Numbered from the stretch's first letter, positions 17,370-26,436 are shown. The stretch is DNA of 64,000 bases from Caldifarciminota bacterium (GCA_027026255.1 JALVOT010000006.1:101768-165767), one strand, 5' to 3'. A program made the numbers and translations. Notes: generated from the sequence alone by a model not told the origin.

Positions 17370-18410
17370 ATGCGTTTCTTACACACCGCAGATGTGCATC
17401 TGAAAAAGACAGGACCTGAAAGACGCAAGATTCTGGAATGGTTGATTGAAAATCTTGTTCGATTCAAGGCCGATGCCCTGGTGATTGCTGGCGACCTTTT
17501 TAATGATGATACAGAATCCACGGTATTAAGACCTGAGGTGCAGGGCATTTTTCAGAGGACCAGGGCACAGATAATAATTATCCCTGGTAATCATGATAAA
17601 AATTCATACGGTGATGATTTCGACTATGGAGGGAATGTTATTCAACTTACCCGGAAACCTTTTGAGCTTATTGAATTACATAATATCCGGATTGCCGGGA
17701 TTCCCTATCAGGAAGAAAGATTCAGTACCTGTATTCAGAACCTGCCCAAAGATATTGATCTGCTCATCGCCCACGGCACACTTTATGATGAATCTTTTAT
17801 CTTTAACTATATTGAAGATAAAGAGACCCAATATATGCCCATCTTTCCCCAGAATTTGGCCGGATTGGCCCGGTATATCGCCCTCGGTCATATCCATTCC
17901 CGAAGCATTGAAAAGAAATATAATAATACCCGGGTTGTCTATCCTGGTTCTCCGATTGCCTTAGATATTAAGTGTGTCGGGCCGAGATATGTATATCTGG
18001 TTGAATTGAGTAAGACCGAATTAAGGATAAAACCTGTTTTGATTGAAATATCACCCTACTGGATAATAAAGGAATTTTTTCTGTTTCCCGGTGTTGAGGA
18101 TGCGGTTGTTAAAGAAATAGATACCTTTCTTAACGATATCAAAAATAAAAATGTGATGGTCAATATTACAATCAGGGGTTTTTGTGAAGAGAGTGATAAG
18201 GATTTTAATGAACGGATTGAAGAGACAGAAGAAAAATGGCGGGAGAGATTTGTTAAGCTGGAGATTATTAAAGATATTCAATCCTGGACATCCCTGCTTC
18301 AGAATAACCAGATTAAAAAGTTTATTGAACATACCAGAGGGATTGAACAAAATCTGCGAATGAAGATTTTAGAACTCAGTCTGCCGATATTCAGTAAGAT
18401 GTTAAGATGA
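17370..18410 (+). CDS. SbcD/Mre11-like (YhaO-type) metallophosphoesterase nuclease subunit
   Basis: 346 residues. Calcineurin-like metal motifs are in order: TADVHL (Asp8, His10), VIAGDLFND, IPGNHDK, AHGT and LGHIHSR. A C-terminal cap domain follows. The neighbour encodes the ATPase partner with a 4-nt overlap (ATGA at 18407), as in sbcD-sbcC and yhaO-yhaN pairs. The complex is expected to cut blocked or hairpin DNA ends. Because the partner has a membrane hairpin rather than a zinc hook, I consider the YhaO type more likely than classical SbcD. Confidence 0.88.
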   Translation: MRFLHTADVHLKKTGPERRKILEWLIENLVRFKADALVIAGDLFNDDTESTVLRPEVQGIFQRTRAQIIIIPGNHDKNSYGDDFDYGGNVIQLTRKPFELIELHNIRIAGIPYQEERFSTCIQNLPKDIDLLIAHGTLYDESFIFNYIEDKETQYMPIFPQNLAGLARYIALGHIHSRSIEKKYNNTRVVYPGSPIALDIKCVGPRYVYLVELSKTELRIKPVLIEISPYWIIKEFFLFPGVEDAVVKEIDTFLNDIKNKNVMVNITIRGFCEESDKDFNERIEETEEKWRERFVKLEIIKDIQSWTSLLQNNQIKKFIEHTRGIEQNLRMKILELSLPIFSKMLR

Positions 18411-20488
18411 GGCTGAAATCGATAAGGCTGAAAAATTATGGACCGATTAAGAACCTTCAATTACAGCCGAGTAATTTTGAACTAATCTTTGGATTGAATG
18501 AATCAGGTAAGACCGCCTTGCTCGAGGCGTTGATATGGTTGCTCTTTAAAAAGGACCCCAGGAATTTAAGGTATGGCAAACCGGAAAATATAGAAATAGT
18601 AATTGAAGAGGGGGAAAATAGTTATATCCTGCCAGCACGAAAGAGGCATCTTAAATTACCGACAAGTAATATTGCCGGTCTTTTATATGTGAGGGCTTCG
18701 GAATCAGCGGTTTTTGATGATAGAAAGACTAAGGATAATTTCTGGGATGAGATTAAAAGGGTGATGAGCCAGATGGACAAAGGGGTATCACTTAAAAAAT
18801 TGGAAACGAAGATTATCGAAAGTGTAGGTCTTACTCCGGAAAGGGCGGATTGGAAGGAGAATAAGGTTCAAAAGATCAAACATGAGAAAGAGAGGCTGGA
18901 AACCTTAAAGAGTTATTTAGAGCGTATCAGTGAGATTGCAAAGAATGAGGTTTATTTAACCCGGCTTCAGAATCGATTTTCTCTTTTGAAGAAAAGATTG
19001 TCCCTGGTTGAAAAGGCAAAACAGTATAAAAATTATAAGGACCTGAAAAATTTATACCGGCAATTTTCAGAGATAAAAAGCCGGCTTCAGGACTATGAGC
19101 GTTATAAATACGAGTATCAGACCCGATGGCAGAAGTTATTGATAGAGAAAGAGGGTTTGATAAAGACGGAGAAAGAGAGGTCCCGGACCGAAGCTGAGAT
19201 AGAGAACCTAAAACGGGAATTGAGCGAACTGGCGGAAAAAGAAAGGGTGATTGAATCTTCAGGACTTAAAAAGTCCCTTGGGGAGGTTTCTGAAAAGAAG
19301 AAGGTGCCGGATATACGGTATTGCGGTCTTATCTTTTTAATCACCGTGGTTTTACTTTTTATATCTTTTATTTACGCATTTCCCAGGGCAATCTCAATTC
19401 CTCTGTTTTTATTGGGCCTTGGGCAGTTTGTCTATTTTTTATATAAGAGAAAAGAGGTGCGTGATATTCAATCAAGGCGAGAAGAGCTTTTTAATCAGGT
19501 AAAAAAGTTCTTTCCCCGGATTGAAAATCTCGACCAGTTTGATGAAAAGGTTCAGGACTTATATGAAGAAAGGATGAAGAAACAGGCGGTGCTTGAGGAG
19601 AAAGAAAAGTTTTTAAAACACTTTGTTAACACGACCTCCATTGAAGAGATTGAAAAGGAGATTGGCGAGTTGAGGAATAAGACCGGGCTTGCCGAGATTG
19701 GAGACCTTATAAAGAAGATAAAAGAGAAGAGAATGCTTGATGAGAATCTTGCCCGACTTCGGGCACATATTGGTGAAAGATTAAGGGAAAAGAATGAAAA
19801 TAGGTGGTCAGGAATAATTGATATGTTGCGGGTTGAACCTCCGGACCAGAAGGTCGACATTGAACAGGAAGATATGATAAGAGAACAGGTTGAGAAGTTA
19901 GACCGGGAGATTGAAAAGATGATGCGGGAGATGAAGACATTACGGGCAATTCAGAAATCCATTCATAATATTTCTGATGACTATAGTGCATATCTTGAAT
20001 ATCACCGTCTGAAAAAAACTTTAGAAAACTACGATTTAGAAAGAAGAGCGGTACTTAAGATTAAAGAGATACTGGAAAAGATGAGTGATGAACTTGACCA
20101 GTTTATTGAAGATATTGTCAGCGGCGATAAAGGACTGAGTAGATATTTTAATTTAGTGACCGGCCGTTATGACCGAGTTGCCGTGGTCAATAAAAATTTT
20201 GTTGTTTATGATAAGGAGAGCCATTTTGAACTTGAGGATTTGAGCAGCGGTACCCAGGATCAGCTTCTCTTCTGTTTTCGGGTCGCCGCTTTAGAAAAGA
20301 TTTATCCTGAAGGTTTTTTTATGCTGCTTGATGATGCCTTTATCTTTGCAGACTGGCCAAGACGGGAGAATCTTGTTAAGCTGTTAAAAAGTTGTGTGGA
20401 AAATGGTAACCAGATAATCTACCTCAGTTCAGATAATCACACACGGGACCTTTTTAAAGAGTATGGAGCAGGGATAATTAAGTTATAA
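18407..20488 (+). CDS. SbcC/Rad50-like (YhaN-type) coiled-coil ATPase with central membrane hairpin
   Basis: 693 residues. N-terminal ABC-ATPase half with Walker A GLNESGKT (29-36). C-terminal half with signature LSSGTQDQLLF and Walker B FMLLDDAF. Two coiled-coil arms (about 150-300 and 350-590) are separated not by a CxxC zinc hook but by two hydrophobic segments (about 305-325 and 328-346) with a short turn between. Only isolated cysteines occur in the protein. This layout resembles B. subtilis YhaN rather than SbcC (over 1000 residues). The arms would place the ATPase head in the cytosol with its tip in the inner membrane. Works with the upstream metallophosphoesterase. Confidence 0.88.
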   Translation: MRLKSIRLKNYGPIKNLQLQPSNFELIFGLNESGKTALLEALIWLLFKKDPRNLRYGKPENIEIVIEEGENSYILPARKRHLKLPTSNIAGLLYVRASESAVFDDRKTKDNFWDEIKRVMSQMDKGVSLKKLETKIIESVGLTPERADWKENKVQKIKHEKERLETLKSYLERISEIAKNEVYLTRLQNRFSLLKKRLSLVEKAKQYKNYKDLKNLYRQFSEIKSRLQDYERYKYEYQTRWQKLLIEKEGLIKTEKERSRTEAEIENLKRELSELAEKERVIESSGLKKSLGEVSEKKKVPDIRYCGLIFLITVVLLFISFIYAFPRAISIPLFLLGLGQFVYFLYKRKEVRDIQSRREELFNQVKKFFPRIENLDQFDEKVQDLYEERMKKQAVLEEKEKFLKHFVNTTSIEEIEKEIGELRNKTGLAEIGDLIKKIKEKRMLDENLARLRAHIGERLREKNENRWSGIIDMLRVEPPDQKVDIEQEDMIREQVEKLDREIEKMMREMKTLRAIQKSIHNISDDYSAYLEYHRLKKTLENYDLERRAVLKIKEILEKMSDELDQFIEDIVSGDKGLSRYFNLVTGRYDRVAVVNKNFVVYDKESHFELEDLSSGTQDQLLFCFRVAALEKIYPEGFFMLLDDAFIFADWPRRENLVKLLKSCVENGNQIIYLSSDNHTRDLFKEYGAGIIKL

Positions 20489-20729
20489 AAAGTTTAGACC
20501 ATCTCACTATTCAGTATTAATCAGGGCACAAATATATGCAGCGGGACATCTGTAATCTCAATGCCCTGCTGATATTAGGGACGGTATGGACATCAGCCCC
20601 GGGCTCTCTCTTTCAAGATTTTTGAGGGAATGAATAGTATGCTGCATATCCGACCTTTGCTGGAGTTTCATCCGGGATAAAGTCATAAATCAAAAATTTA
20701 AATTTTTTTATGCAAACAGATGTCCGAAT

Positions 20730-21461
20730 TTATCTTTTTGATTCGAATTTTATAATTCGGGCAAAACTTTCAGGTTTCAGTGATGCCCCGCCCACAAGCA
20801 CACCATCAATCTCTTCTTCCTGCATAAGCGCATCAACATTCTCAGGCTTTACACTTCCACCGTACAGTATGGTAACGGGTTTTTTTAGTTTACTCCGAAT
20901 AAATTTATGGACCTCAGCAGCCGATTTCGGGGTTGCGGTTTTTCCGCTGCCAATTGCCCAGACCGGCTCATAGGCAATAATCATCTTATGCACCTCGTTC
21001 TCAATTCCCCTGAGTCCTTGATTCAACTGCCTTTCAATAACCTGTTGGGTCATTCCCTGTTCCCGTTCCTGGGCGGTTTCACCAACACAGAAGATGGAGA
21101 TCAATCCAATGTCAAGCGCGGTCTTCAATTTCCGGTTAAGCCATTCATCTGGTTCGAGCATAATATGTCTTCTTTCTGAATGGCCGATGATTACATATTC
21201 GCAACCCAGGGATTTGAGAAATAGCCCTGAGATTTCCCCGGTATATGCACCGCCTCGTTCCCAGTGCATATTCTGGGCGCCAAGTTTTATTTTTGTATTG
21301 CACAGGACCTCGGCAACACCAGGAAGTGAGGTAAAGGGTGGAATTACAATAATTTCCCGGTTCTGGACATCACTCACGAGCTGGAGTAATTTTATAACCA
21401 GTTCCCGTGATTCACCAGGGCCCATATTCATCTTCCAGTTTCCAGCAATAATTGGTTCCAT
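20730..21461 (-). CDS. tpiA: Triosephosphate isomerase
   Basis: 243 residues. Substrate and catalytic motifs: GNWKMN (Lys10), VIIGHSERR (catalytic His), AYEPVWAIGSGK (catalytic Glu, loop 6), and ILYGGSVKPEN with GVLVGGASL (phosphate binding). Interconverts dihydroxyacetone phosphate and glyceraldehyde 3-phosphate. Last gene of gap-pgk-tpiA; its start overlaps the pgk stop by 1 nt. The 241 bp between it and the convergent sbcC-like gene contain no clear terminator. Confidence 0.97.
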   Translation of the reverse strand: MEPIIAGNWKMNMGPGESRELVIKLLQLVSDVQNREIIVIPPFTSLPGVAEVLCNTKIKLGAQNMHWERGGAYTGEISGLFLKSLGCEYVIIGHSERRHIMLEPDEWLNRKLKTALDIGLISIFCVGETAQEREQGMTQQVIERQLNQGLRGIENEVHKMIIAYEPVWAIGSGKTATPKSAAEVHKFIRSKLKKPVTILYGGSVKPENVDALMQEEEIDGVLVGGASLKPESFARIIKFESKR

Positions 21462-22642
21462 TATTTCTCCTTCAGCACTTTAATTCCTGGTAATTCTTTT
21501 CCTTCAAGGAATTCCAATGACGCCCCTCCACCGGTTGAGATGTGGCTGAAGCTGTTTAACATATTAAATTTTTTCAGGCTGGCTAAGGTGTCACCGCCAC
21601 CCACTACAGATATCGCCCCTTTGACAGTGGCATCGGCGATTGCCCGGGCGATTGCCCGGGTTCCTTTTGAAAATTCATCAATCTCAAATATACCCATTGG
21701 ACCGTTCCAGAAAATGGTTCGGGCATTATTGATGAGTTGAATTATATCATTGATTGACTGTGCACCGATATCTACACCATAATAGTTGTCAGGGATCTCT
21801 TTGGCACCAACCTCTTTAACCTCATAACCGGGTTTTAATTCCCGGGAGACTACAACATCCACAGGAAGATATAGTTTTTTATCATCAAGAAGGGATTTTG
21901 CCTCCTCCAGGCAATCATCTTCACACAGTGATTTGCCGATCTGATATCCCTTTGCCTTGTAGAATGTAAAACACATCCCGCCACCAACAGCAAGATTCTC
22001 AATGACCTTTAAGAGATTTTTGAATACACCAAGTTTTGTTGAAACCTTTGCTCCACCAATGATTGCAAGTAATGGTCTGGCCGGATGTTTCAAAACCTTT
22101 TCCAGATAACTGATTTCCTGTTCCATCAGAAATCCTGCCGCCGGTTCTTTAAAATAATGGGCGATCCCCTCAACCGATGCATGGGCGCGGTGTGCAACCG
22201 CAAATGCGTCATTTATAAAGAGGTCAGCAAGGCTGGCAAGTTGCCGGGCAAACTCAGGGTCATTTGATTTCTCTTCAGGATGGAAACGGGTATTCTCAAG
22301 AAGCAGGATATCTCCTGGTTTCAATCCCTGGACGACTTTCTTAACCTCCTCGCCCACACAATCTGGAACAAATTTTACCTTGCGATTCAGTAATTTCTCA
22401 AGGTGTTTTGCAACTGGAGCCAGACTTAGTTTTGGCACAACCTTTCCCTTTGGTCTACCTAAGTGGCTGGCGATGATGGGGGTACCGCCATTTTCAATAA
22501 TATATTCGATGGTGGGCAATACGGATTTTATCCTTGTATCATCGGTTATCATCTGATTTTCATCGAGTGGAACATTGAAGTCTACCCTTAAAAATACCTT
22601 CTTGCCTTTTAGAGCCAGGTCTCTGACTGAAAGTTTGGGCAT
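21461..22642 (-). CDS. pgk: Phosphoglycerate kinase
   Basis: 393 residues, normal length. Signatures: KKVFLRVDFNVPLDE at the N-terminus, ASHLGRPKG, LLLENTRFHPEEK, the hinge and nucleotide-site stretch PLLAIIGGAKVSTKLG, FWNGPMGIFE, and VVGGGDTLASLKKF near the end. Transfers phosphate from 1,3-bisphosphoglycerate to ADP. The start overlaps the gap stop by 1 nt and the stop overlaps the tpiA start by 1 nt, a tightly coupled glycolytic operon. Confidence 0.97.
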   Translation of the reverse strand: MPKLSVRDLALKGKKVFLRVDFNVPLDENQMITDDTRIKSVLPTIEYIIENGGTPIIASHLGRPKGKVVPKLSLAPVAKHLEKLLNRKVKFVPDCVGEEVKKVVQGLKPGDILLLENTRFHPEEKSNDPEFARQLASLADLFINDAFAVAHRAHASVEGIAHYFKEPAAGFLMEQEISYLEKVLKHPARPLLAIIGGAKVSTKLGVFKNLLKVIENLAVGGGMCFTFYKAKGYQIGKSLCEDDCLEEAKSLLDDKKLYLPVDVVVSRELKPGYEVKEVGAKEIPDNYYGVDIGAQSINDIIQLINNARTIFWNGPMGIFEIDEFSKGTRAIARAIADATVKGAISVVGGGDTLASLKKFNMLNSFSHISTGGGASLEFLEGKELPGIKVLKEK

Positions 22643-23649
22643 TATTTTCTCCTTATTATATATTCAAGCAGATCAATAAGTCGGTTTGCATAACCCCATT
22701 CATTATCATACCAGGCGCAGACTTTTATAAAGTCGGCCTGGACATTGGTCAGTTCGGCATCAAAGATTGATGAGTACGGATTACCGATAAAATCAGATGA
22801 AACTAAGGGCTCTTCACAGTACTGAAGATATCCTTTGAGACTTGTCTCTGATGCCTGCTTAAATGCCCTGTTTACTTCATCCCGGGTTGTCTCTTTCTCA
22901 GCGATGACAACAAAATCGACGATTGAAACATCAGCGGTAGGAACCCGGATTGCGATTGCATCGATTCTTCCCTGTAATTCCGGGAATATGGCGATTATCG
23001 CCTTTGCTGCTCCGGTTGTTGTGGGAATCATTGAAAGACCAGCCGCCCTTGCCCGGCGCAGGTCTTTGTGTGGTAAATCAAGAATTCGTTGATCATTTGT
23101 ATATGAGTGGATTGTTGTCATAAAACCCTTTTTTATCCCGAAATTTTCCTTGAGCACTTTGACCAAGGGAGCAAAGCAGTTTGTTGTGCATGAGGCATTG
23201 GAAATAATTAAATCTTTTTCCGGGGTATATTCCGCTTCATTTATACCCATAACAAATCCCGGAATCTTCGGTTCACCCTTACCCGGTGCCGAGATGATAA
23301 CCCGCTTTGCCCCGGCTTTTAAATGAAGCTCTGCCTTTGAATATTCCCTGAATCTTCCCGAGCATTCAAGGATATAGTCTATTTCTAAATTCTTCCAGGG
23401 TAGTTTTGAGGGGTCCTTTTCTGAGAATATCTTATATTCTCTTCCATCAACCAGGATTGCGTCTGACTTTGTCTCAACCCGGGCATCAAATGTTCTGTGG
23501 ACGGAATCGTATTTTAATAGATGGGCAAGGGTTTTTGCGTCGGTAATGTCATTTATTGCGACAATCTCAAAATTTTCATTTTTATAGCCGACCCGAAATG
23601 CAAGGCGGCCAATTCTTCCAAATCCGTTTATTGCCACCCTTGGTTTCAT
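22642..23649 (-). CDS. gap: Glyceraldehyde-3-phosphate dehydrogenase
   Basis: 335 residues. Rossmann motif INGFGRIGRLAFR, Asp34 after strand 2 (AIND) suggesting NAD preference, catalytic Cys154 in SNASCTTN, and the C-terminal WYDNEWGYANR. First gene of gap-pgk-tpiA. A strong GGAGG ribosome site precedes the ATG. Upstream there is a long leader (about 130 nt from the predicted promoter at 23790-23818), which contains a terminator-like hairpin. This suggests control of the operon by early termination; that is inference. Confidence 0.97.
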   Translation of the reverse strand: MKPRVAINGFGRIGRLAFRVGYKNENFEIVAINDITDAKTLAHLLKYDSVHRTFDARVETKSDAILVDGREYKIFSEKDPSKLPWKNLEIDYILECSGRFREYSKAELHLKAGAKRVIISAPGKGEPKIPGFVMGINEAEYTPEKDLIISNASCTTNCFAPLVKVLKENFGIKKGFMTTIHSYTNDQRILDLPHKDLRRARAAGLSMIPTTTGAAKAIIAIFPELQGRIDAIAIRVPTADVSIVDFVVIAEKETTRDEVNRAFKQASETSLKGYLQYCEEPLVSSDFIGNPYSSIFDAELTNVQADFIKVCAWYDNEWGYANRLIDLLEYIIRRK

Positions 23650-23721
23650 ACGACCTCCTTATTTTTTATTATCAGAATAATCTTTTTAACCAATAAATCC
23701 GGTTATGCACTTTTCAGATAT

Positions 23722-23768
23722 AAAAAAGCGGTGGATTAAAATATTGCTCCTGATAAATTGAATCCACC
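23722..23768 (-). promoter_or_regulatory. Terminator-like hairpin in the gap operon leader (possible attenuator)
   Basis: Read on the minus strand: GGTGGATT (23768-23761), a 23-nt loop, the exact complement AATCCACC (23737-23730), GC, then six T (23727-23722). It lies between the predicted promoter (23818-23790) and the gap ATG (23649), with no other gene upstream that would need a terminator here. The stem is only 8 bp with a large loop, so it could also be chance. Confidence 0.5.
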
Positions 23769-23789
23769 CAACCTATAAATAATGTAAGT

Positions 23790-23818
23790 ATTATATTCAA
23801 AAACATTCAATCCGTCAA
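23790..23818 (-). promoter_or_regulatory. Promoter of gap-pgk-tpiA
   Basis: On the minus strand TTGACG (23818-23813), 17-bp spacer, TATAAT (23795-23790). Expected start near 23783, giving a leader of about 134 nt before gap. Confidence 0.65.
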
Positions 23819-24120
23819 TGGCTAAATTTTTTGCTTTTTTTATATCAGGATATTTGGGGCACGGCATCTGCCATTCTGTTATCTGATTTATTCGGTTTGT
23901 TCGGGCTTAGATTTGAAATTCCGTTAGCTTTTATCCCGGGTCGGGATTGATTCTTTATTACAGCGAGTCATATACAGGATGAAGTGCGTTCCATAGAGTA
24001 TGTAGTATTTGTTACAATAGAATATGCATCGGGGCGTAGTTTCTCTTTGCTGCATTGCAACTTACATATTTCATAAAAAATCTAAGAGTGGGGCTGAAGA
24101 GGAGCTGGTTTTACCGTATC
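23819..24120 (+). other. Intergenic region without recognised content
   Basis: About 300 bp between the gap promoter and the next promoter on the plus strand. Both strands show frequent stops, and I see no tRNA-like or repeat structure. It could hold an unrecognised small RNA, but nothing in the sequence supports one specifically. Confidence 0.5.
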
Positions 24121-24148
24121 TTGACTAATCCAATTTTTTTGCTATATT
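24121..24148 (+). promoter_or_regulatory. Promoter of small membrane protein/symporter operon
   Basis: TTGACT (24121-24126), 16-bp spacer, TATATT (24143-24148). The ATG of the 36-residue gene is at 24154, 5 nt after the -10 box, so a leaderless mRNA is predicted. The position of this promoter is an independent reason to believe the small gene. Confidence 0.75.
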
Positions 24149-24153
24149 AATAT

Positions 24154-24264
24154 ATGGGTCCATTCAATATCCCCTGGCTTACATTTACTGCAGTAATCGT
24201 TATCTTTTGCGGAGTCATATTTTCCATTATCTGGGCAATTTTATCCGGTAAAGATAATGAATAG
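24154..24264 (+). CDS. 36-residue single-span membrane protein, probable symporter accessory subunit
   Basis: ATG at 24154, stop TAG at 24262-24264. The product starts MGPFNIPWLTFTAVIVIF and has one hydrophobic span (about residues 9-30) ending in a short charged tail SGKDNE. Its last 8 bp overlap the symporter start (ATGAATAG), which implies translational coupling. Tiny single-span proteins encoded just before sodium:solute symporters are known in other bacteria and archaea as symporter small accessory proteins. This one fits by size, topology and position. It is below common gene-calling length cut-offs and easily missed. Confidence 0.7.
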   Translation: MGPFNIPWLTFTAVIVIFCGVIFSIIWAILSGKDNE

Positions 24265-25705
24265 CGGTCTATTTACTTATATTATTGTGCTTGTTGTATA
24301 TCTATCGGGTTTGGTTTTGATTGGATTATTTACCGGGAAAAAGACCAGAGATATCGAGGATTTTTATCTTGGCGGCCGAAGGATTGGTCCCTGGGTAACT
24401 GCGTTCTCTTTTGTCGCCGCCTATTTCAGTTCGGTTGTGATTATTGGTGGTGGAGGATTCGGCTATATGTTTGGACTGGCAACCTTATGGGTCGGGGCCG
24501 TCAATGTTGTGCTCGGTTCGCTTGCAGTATGGATTGTGCTTGGACCGAGGATTAGAGAATTCACTCAGCGTCTTGGAACAATGACCATCCCGGGTTTTAT
24601 TGGTAAAAGATATCAATCGAATTTTGCCCTGCTTTTCAGTGCCGTGGTTATTGTTTTGTTTATGATTGTCTATAATGTCAGTATTCTGAAGGGTATGGGG
24701 CATATATTTCAGGTTCTGATAGACATTCCATATATTTATGGTGTGCTTATATCGGGAATTATCATTCTATTTTATGTTTCAATCGGCGGTTATCTGGCGG
24801 TTGTCTGGACCGGTTTTACTCAGGCGGTTGTTATGGGTGTGAGTCTGATTTTACTGACGGTGTTCACCCTGAAATCTGCAGGTGGATTGGGTGCGGTTAC
24901 AAAATCATTGGCATCAATTGATATCGGTTTAGTCAATACCCCGGGCATCTGGGGCTGGCAGGGGCTGATTTCCTTCGCCCTGATCGTCAGTTTTGGTGTC
25001 TGGGGAATGCCGCAGTTGCTGGTCAGATTTTATTCTATAAAGAACAGGAAGGTATTAAAATTGGGCACGGTATTGGCGACAATCGGCACCTGTATGGCGC
25101 TGCTGCCCTATTTGAATGGGGCAATTGCCCGGGTCCTTTTTCCCGACCTTCCAAGTCCTGACCTGGCGATTCCCACCCTTACCAAAAATATCCTTTCACC
25201 ATTCGGCGGCGCAATTATTCTGGCCGGGGTGGTGGCGGCCGGGATGTCCACCTTTGCCTCAATTCTTATTATCCTTTCCAGTTCAATCATTCAGGATATT
25301 GTGAAGATAGGATTAAAATATAATCTTTCAAAATCACAGGCCCTTTTATTCAGTAAGCTCAGCAGTGTATTAATTGGTCTTATTTCAATATTTATTGCCT
25401 TTCATCCTCCGGCACTGGTTTTGACCCTTACTGCATTTGCCTGGGCGGTGATTGCCTCAACCACACTCTGGCCCATATTTTTCGGATTGTACTGGAAGGA
25501 CACCACAAAAAGGGGATGTGAATTTTCAATGGTCGGCGGCTGTGCGATTGCGCTTATCTGGATGATGCTTAAAAAACCCTGGGGTATTCATGGGTTTATT
25601 CCCGGAATAATCGTTGGGTTGATTCTGATCGTTGTAATCAGCCTTTTTACAGAAAAACCACCCCGGAGATTGATTGAGGGAATTTTTTCAAAAGAAAAGA
25701 AATAG
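24257..25705 (+). CDS. Sodium:solute symporter (SSS family)
   Basis: 482 residues with about 13 membrane segments. Family features are the N-terminal DFYLGGRRIGPWVTAFSFVA, followed by YFSSVVIIGGGGFGYMFG, and later IYGVLISGIIILFYVSIGGY, which leads into the conserved GGYLAVVWTGFTQAV. A Ser/Thr-rich segment at AAGMSTFASILIILSSS matches the Na+-binding region in helix 8. It imports an organic solute with sodium; the closest relatives by eye are proline, pantothenate and acetate-type carriers, and the substrate is not determinable. Coupled to the 36-residue gene by an 8-bp overlap. The secG promoter lies 14 bp downstream. Confidence 0.93.
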   Translation: MNSGLFTYIIVLVVYLSGLVLIGLFTGKKTRDIEDFYLGGRRIGPWVTAFSFVAAYFSSVVIIGGGGFGYMFGLATLWVGAVNVVLGSLAVWIVLGPRIREFTQRLGTMTIPGFIGKRYQSNFALLFSAVVIVLFMIVYNVSILKGMGHIFQVLIDIPYIYGVLISGIIILFYVSIGGYLAVVWTGFTQAVVMGVSLILLTVFTLKSAGGLGAVTKSLASIDIGLVNTPGIWGWQGLISFALIVSFGVWGMPQLLVRFYSIKNRKVLKLGTVLATIGTCMALLPYLNGAIARVLFPDLPSPDLAIPTLTKNILSPFGGAIILAGVVAAGMSTFASILIILSSSIIQDIVKIGLKYNLSKSQALLFSKLSSVLIGLISIFIAFHPPALVLTLTAFAWAVIASTTLWPIFFGLYWKDTTKRGCEFSMVGGCAIALIWMMLKKPWGIHGFIPGIIVGLILIVVISLFTEKPPRRLIEGIFSKEKK

Positions 25706-25718
25706 GTAAAATAATAAC

Positions 25719-25746
25719 TTGACAGATTGTCCAAAATCAATATAAT
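25719..25746 (+). promoter_or_regulatory. Promoter of secG-rplU-rpmA
   Basis: TTGACA (25719-25724), 16-bp spacer, TATAAT (25741-25746). The secG ATG is at 25755, 8 nt after the -10 box: leaderless or nearly so, with no Shine-Dalgarno before it. Confidence 0.78.
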
Positions 25747-25754
25747 AGAAAGCT

Positions 25755-26117
25755 ATGTATGGAGTGATTCTTTTTTTACATATCTTAATCTGTGTGCTTT
25801 TGATTATTATTGTCCTTTTACAGCAGACAAGGGGCACAGGAATGTCCAGTGTCTTTGGCGGTGGAGGAACAGAATCGGTCTTTGGTGGTAAGGGTGCCAC
25901 CCCGTTTTTTGTTAAGGTGACTTCAGGTCTGGCGATTGCATTCTTTTTGACCTCTTTAACCCTGGTGCTCCTTTCCCGAAGGCCGCGGCCCAAAACTGCC
26001 GTAGAAAAGGGATTGCAGGAGATCCCAACCCAACCCGTAATCCCTGAGCAACCTGGTGCAGTGCCTGGTCAGCCTGGGCCAGTGATTCCTGAGGAACCTA
26101 CAAAAGGAGGAAAGTGA
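25755..26117 (+). CDS. secG: Preprotein translocase subunit SecG
   Basis: 120 residues. Two membrane segments (about 3-22 and 53-75) flank the conserved cytosolic loop LLQQTRGTGMSSVFGGGG, followed by FGGKGATPFF. A Pro/Gly/Gln-rich tail of about 35 residues extends beyond the usual SecG length; similar low-complexity tails occur in other SecG proteins. Accessory subunit of the SecYEG channel. The stop TGA overlaps the first base of the rplU ATG. Confidence 0.93.
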   Translation: MYGVILFLHILICVLLIIIVLLQQTRGTGMSSVFGGGGTESVFGGKGATPFFVKVTSGLAIAFFLTSLTLVLLSRRPRPKTAVEKGLQEIPTQPVIPEQPGAVPGQPGPVIPEEPTKGGK

Positions 26118-26434
26118 TGTTTGCGGTTGTTGAATCTGCCGGTTCTCAATATCTGGTTTCAAAGGGTGAGAAAATTATAATCCCGGCAGCCATTGGTGAA
26201 GTTGGTAAGACCATAGAGTTCGATAAGGTCTTGATGTTGAAGAAAAATGGTGATGTTGAGGTGGGCCGGCCGTATATTGAAGGAGCGAAGGTGAAGGCTG
26301 TGATAAAAAAGACCGGCAAACTTCCCAAGGTTGTTATATATAAATTTATCCGACGCAAAAAATATCGCCGCAAAAAGGGGCATCGTCAGCATTTTACCGA
26401 GGTTGAAATAACTGATATTATAAAAAGGAGGTAA
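26117..26434 (+). CDS. rplU: 50S ribosomal protein L21
   Basis: 105 residues from ATG 26117. An in-frame GTG at 26114 lies too close to the GGAGG ribosome site to be preferred. Typical L21 start [19 protein letters not shown], basic C-terminal part [20 protein letters not shown] with the conserved KxKRRKxxxxxxGHRQ pattern. Binds 23S rRNA. Directly followed by rpmA, the usual pairing. Confidence 0.97.
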   Translation: MFAVVESAGSQYLVSKGEKIIIPAAIGEVGKTIEFDKVLMLKKNGDVEVGRPYIEGAKVKAVIKKTGKLPKVVIYKFIRRKKYRRKKGHRQHFTEVEITDIIKRR

Positions 26435-26436
26435 GG

